From the NCBI RefSeq assembly GCF_013184805.1, contig NZ_JAATNG010000005.1:62001-126000 (forward strand): a stretch of 64,000 nucleotides of DNA. The letters run 5' to 3'. A program made the position numbers and the translations under genes. The DNA is from Pseudoruegeria sp. HB172150. GTDB lineage: Bacteria > Pseudomonadota > Alphaproteobacteria > Rhodobacterales > Rhodobacteraceae. The notes under the pieces are model-generated. The model was not told the origin of the DNA. It did no database searches and saw nothing but the letters and a program-made list of their open reading frames with translations. This document shows, piece after piece, positions 61,910 to 64,000 of the stretch (position 1 is the stretch's first letter; each line of letters opens with the position of its first letter).

Positions 61910-63511
61910 TTACTTTGTGATCACCCAGTAGGAGACCGCAGTCGTGGCGCCACCGGCGACGAAGTTTTCGACCGTTTCGCCCATCGCGTTCTGTTCGATT
62001 TGCTGGAACATGACGCCGAAGGGCGACACTTTCTGATGCTCGGCTTGCAGGTCGAGATACATCTGTTTCCGCGTTTCAGTGTCGTTTTCCTGGACGGCGG
62101 CAAGTGTCTTGTCGCTCATTTCGCCCGGATCCCAGGCATTCCGCCAGGCTAACAGCCCTGTTGCACCGGCCTCGTCCGAGTTGTCCGGGTTATAGGCGAA
62201 GGTACCGGCGTTGGTGTTCGGGTCCGGATAATCCGGGCCCCAGGCGCCGAGATAGATGTCGTGCTCCCGCGCCCGGTAACGATCGAGTGTCTGGGCGCCG
62301 GTGCCAACGATCAGTTCAATGTCACAGCCAAGCTGGCCCCAGGTGTTTTGCAGTGATTGGCCGATATCCATCCGTTCCTGTGCGTCGCGAACCGAGATCG
62401 CGATCGGGCCGCAATCTGGATAGCCAGACTCCGCAAGCGCGGCCTTGGCTGCATCCATGTCGTAGCTGAACGGCTTGTCCTCCAGCGCGCCGAGGAAGGT
62501 CAGCGGCAGGAAGGCCTGGTGCACAGTGTACTGACCCTTGAGGAATGAGTTCGCCATGCCTTCGTAATCGGTGGCGAATTTCAAAGCCTCGATCACCTTT
62601 GGATCGGCCAGCATTTCTTTTTTCTGGTTGGCCGAGAAGTACATCAGGCGGCCGCGCAGTTCGTCGATGACCTTGACGCCTTCGACGTCGTCGAGACCGG
62701 CGATGTCTTCGGGGGAAAGGTTCCGCGCCACGTCGATGTCACCACGTTCCAGAAGCAAGCGCTGCGTAGCCGACTCCTGGATGTGCTGAACGATGACCCG
62801 TTCCATCGCCGGCGCTTCGCCGCCATAGCTCGGGTTCAGGTCCATCAGGACGCTTTCGTTCGGTTTCCACTCCACGACCTTGTAGGGACCGGAGCCGGCT
62901 GTGTTGGTGCGCAACCAGGCATTGCCCATGTCACCGTCGGTCTCGTTGGCCATGACGGTTTCCATGTCGACAATGCCACCGATGGTTGCAGTCAGACAGT
63001 TCAGCACGAAGGACAGCGCATATTCTTTGTCCAGCGTGATCTGAAGTGTCATGTCGTCCGTAGCGACGATGGTGTCCTCAACGTTCTCGGGCGTGAAACC
63101 GAACTGGGTCAGGATAAACGATGGCGTCTTGTTCAGCAGCACCGCGCGGCGAAGCGAGAACTCGGCGTCCTTCGCGGTCACCGGGTTGCCGGAGGAAAAG
63201 ACGTGACCTTCGGCCATAGTGAAGGTGATGGTCTTGCCGTCTTCGCTGATTTCCCAGCTTGCAGCGAGTTGCGGGCCAAAGCCGGCGTCAAGGTCCATCG
63301 GGTCGAAGTTGACCAGCTTTTCATAGACATTGCGAGATACGTCGGCGCCCGCGAATTCAAAGCTTTCTGCCGGGTCGAAGGTCTTGATGTCGTCGATCCG
63401 GTTCGCGATCACCAGCATGTTTGGTGGCGTCTCTGCGAGGGCCGGCGCCATTGGGACCCCTGCCATCAGCGCCGCCACCGCGGCTGCGGTAAAGCATCGC
63501 ATTTGTTTCAT
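61910..63511 (-). CDS. Dipeptide-type ABC transporter binding protein (DppA type)
   Basis: The 533-residue family-5 binding protein has a signal peptide (about 1-26, ending APALA). Typical segments are FDPAESFEFAGADVSRNVYEKLVNF, AEGHVFSSGNPVTAKDAEFSLRR and SAGPYKVVEW-like (GSGPYKVVEWKPNE). ATG 63511 has GGGAGC seven bases upstream. Peptides, or peptide-like amides, are the usual ligands. A dipeptidase gene lies just upstream, supporting peptide uptake. Confidence 0.92.
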   Translation of the reverse strand: MKQMRCFTAAAVAALMAGVPMAPALAETPPNMLVIANRIDDIKTFDPAESFEFAGADVSRNVYEKLVNFDPMDLDAGFGPQLAASWEISEDGKTITFTMAEGHVFSSGNPVTAKDAEFSLRRAVLLNKTPSFILTQFGFTPENVEDTIVATDDMTLQITLDKEYALSFVLNCLTATIGGIVDMETVMANETDGDMGNAWLRTNTAGSGPYKVVEWKPNESVLMDLNPSYGGEAPAMERVIVQHIQESATQRLLLERGDIDVARNLSPEDIAGLDDVEGVKVIDELRGRLMYFSANQKKEMLADPKVIEALKFATDYEGMANSFLKGQYTVHQAFLPLTFLGALEDKPFSYDMDAAKAALAESGYPDCGPIAISVRDAQERMDIGQSLQNTWGQLGCDIELIVGTGAQTLDRYRAREHDIYLGAWGPDYPDPNTNAGTFAYNPDNSDEAGATGLLAWRNAWDPGEMSDKTLAAVQENDTETRKQMYLDLQAEHQKVSPFGVMFQQIEQNAMGETVENFVAGGATTAVSYWVITK

Positions 63512-63550
63512 TTCATAAGCTCCCTGTTAGTTGTCAAAACTCGGAAAGTT

Positions 63551-63570
63551 GCCCGCTTTTCCCAGCGGGC
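63551..63570 (-). terminator. Small hairpin between dipeptidase and binding-protein genes
   Basis: GCCCGC (63551-63556) and GCGGGC (63565-63570) pair around an 8-base loop in the 69-base gap between two minus-strand genes. Without a T-run it may only modulate read-through. Confidence 0.35.
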
Positions 63571-63580
63571 TTTGAACCCA

Positions 63581-64000
63581 TCACTGTCCCCATGTCTTTC
63601 GAAGAACACGCAACCAGTTTCCATGTGTCAACTTGGTCATCAGTGCGTCATTTACCCCATGCTCCGCAAGCGCTGCCCGAAGATTGGGCAGGCCTGCGCA
63701 ATCGCCTATCGGTTTTGGCACAAGCGCACCGTCGAAGTCGGATCCAAGCCCGACACGGTCTTCACCCAAGATTTTTATCAGATGGTCAATGTGACGGAGC
63801 ATTACGTCAAGCCCGAAATCATCTTCCATTTTGCCGTCTGGACGCAGGAAAGCCGAGGCAAAGTTCAAACCGACCATTCCGTCGCTATCTGCGATCATCT
63901 GTAACTGGCGGTCGGTCAGGTTCCTTGCATGCGGACAGACTGTCCAGGCATTTGAGTGGGTGGCGACCAGCGGGGCATCGCTGATCTTGGCCACGTCGTC
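63581..64000 (-). CDS. M19 membrane dipeptidase family protein, C-terminal part (5' end outside window)
   Basis: The frame is open to the window edge, showing about 139 residues of the C-terminal half. PLVATHSNAWTVCPHARNLTD, VGLNFASAFLR, RVGLGSDFDGA and LTHGNWLRVL are typical of the renal dipeptidase (M19) family, whose zinc-binding histidine lies in the THSNA motif. M19 enzymes cleave dipeptides, often those with a D-residue or dehydro bond. It precedes the peptide importer genes and is probably co-transcribed. An apparent start at 63994 is internal. Confidence 0.88.
   Translation of the reverse strand, partial: DDVAKISDAPLVATHSNAWTVCPHARNLTDRQLQMIADSDGMVGLNFASAFLRPDGKMEDDFGLDVMLRHIDHLIKILGEDRVGLGSDFDGALVPKPIGDCAGLPNLRAALAEHGVNDALMTKLTHGNWLRVLRKTWGQ

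Overview
This is chromosomal DNA of an alphaproteobacterium, most likely a Rhodobacterales (Roseobacter-group) member. It has high GC with dense, overlapping operons. Lineage markers include a Ros/MucR-type regulator, an Aap/Bzt general amino-acid ABC transporter, an ATP12-type F1 chaperone, many TRAP transporters, and the order rpmH-rnpA-yidD near yidC-MOSC-yihA. No prophage, insertion sequence or CRISPR array was seen.

Layout. 0-3 kb: end of an unknown gene, a MucR-like regulator, a phosphoribosyltransferase and a YtoQ-like protein. 3-10 kb: rpsM-rpsK-rpoA-rplQ, then a tightly packed run of DUF3052, rarA, crcB, an RluC-type pseudouridine synthase, a HAD phosphatase and the ATP12 chaperone. 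10.4-15 kb: complete four-gene amino-acid ABC transporter. 15-18 kb: a small secreted repeat protein, then the minus-strand operon argB - Fe-S protein - SixA phosphatase. 18-25 kb, minus strand: a TRAP transporter, a periplasmic 5'-nucleotidase, a methyltransferase and a COG0523 GTPase with a candidate Zur box. 25-29 kb: tRNA-Arg(ACG), an orphan histidine kinase, and a flavin disulfide oxidoreductase paired with a TVP38 membrane protein. 29-33 kb: rpmH-rnpA-yidD facing yidC-MOSC-yihA head to tail. 33-42 kb: a GGDEF/EAL protein, ttcA, a membrane/coiled-coil/pentapeptide protein and a heterodimeric ABC exporter pair.

42-64 kb is accessory metabolism. On the plus strand, an isopenicillin-N-synthase-like oxygenase stands before a polyamine-type ABC transporter, a cysteine hydrolase and an unknown protein, followed by a divergent metallo-hydrolase/LysR pair. 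On the minus strand a long array reads: M19 dipeptidase (cut by the window end), dipeptide-type ABC transporter, two-subunit aconitase X, TAXI binding protein, fused TRAP permease, a frameshifted FAD oxidoreductase and a TauD/TfdA dioxygenase. Read together, the array looks like uptake and breakdown of peptide- or hydroxyproline-type compounds. Substrates cannot be read from the sequence.

Most noteworthy: the frameshifted FAD oxidoreductase (one base restores the whole frame), the two oxygenase-centred catabolic islands, the ABC exporter pair with one degenerate ATP site, the MucR protein lacking two zinc ligands, the inverted yidC block, the Zur-box GTPase, and the unusual pentapeptide membrane protein.
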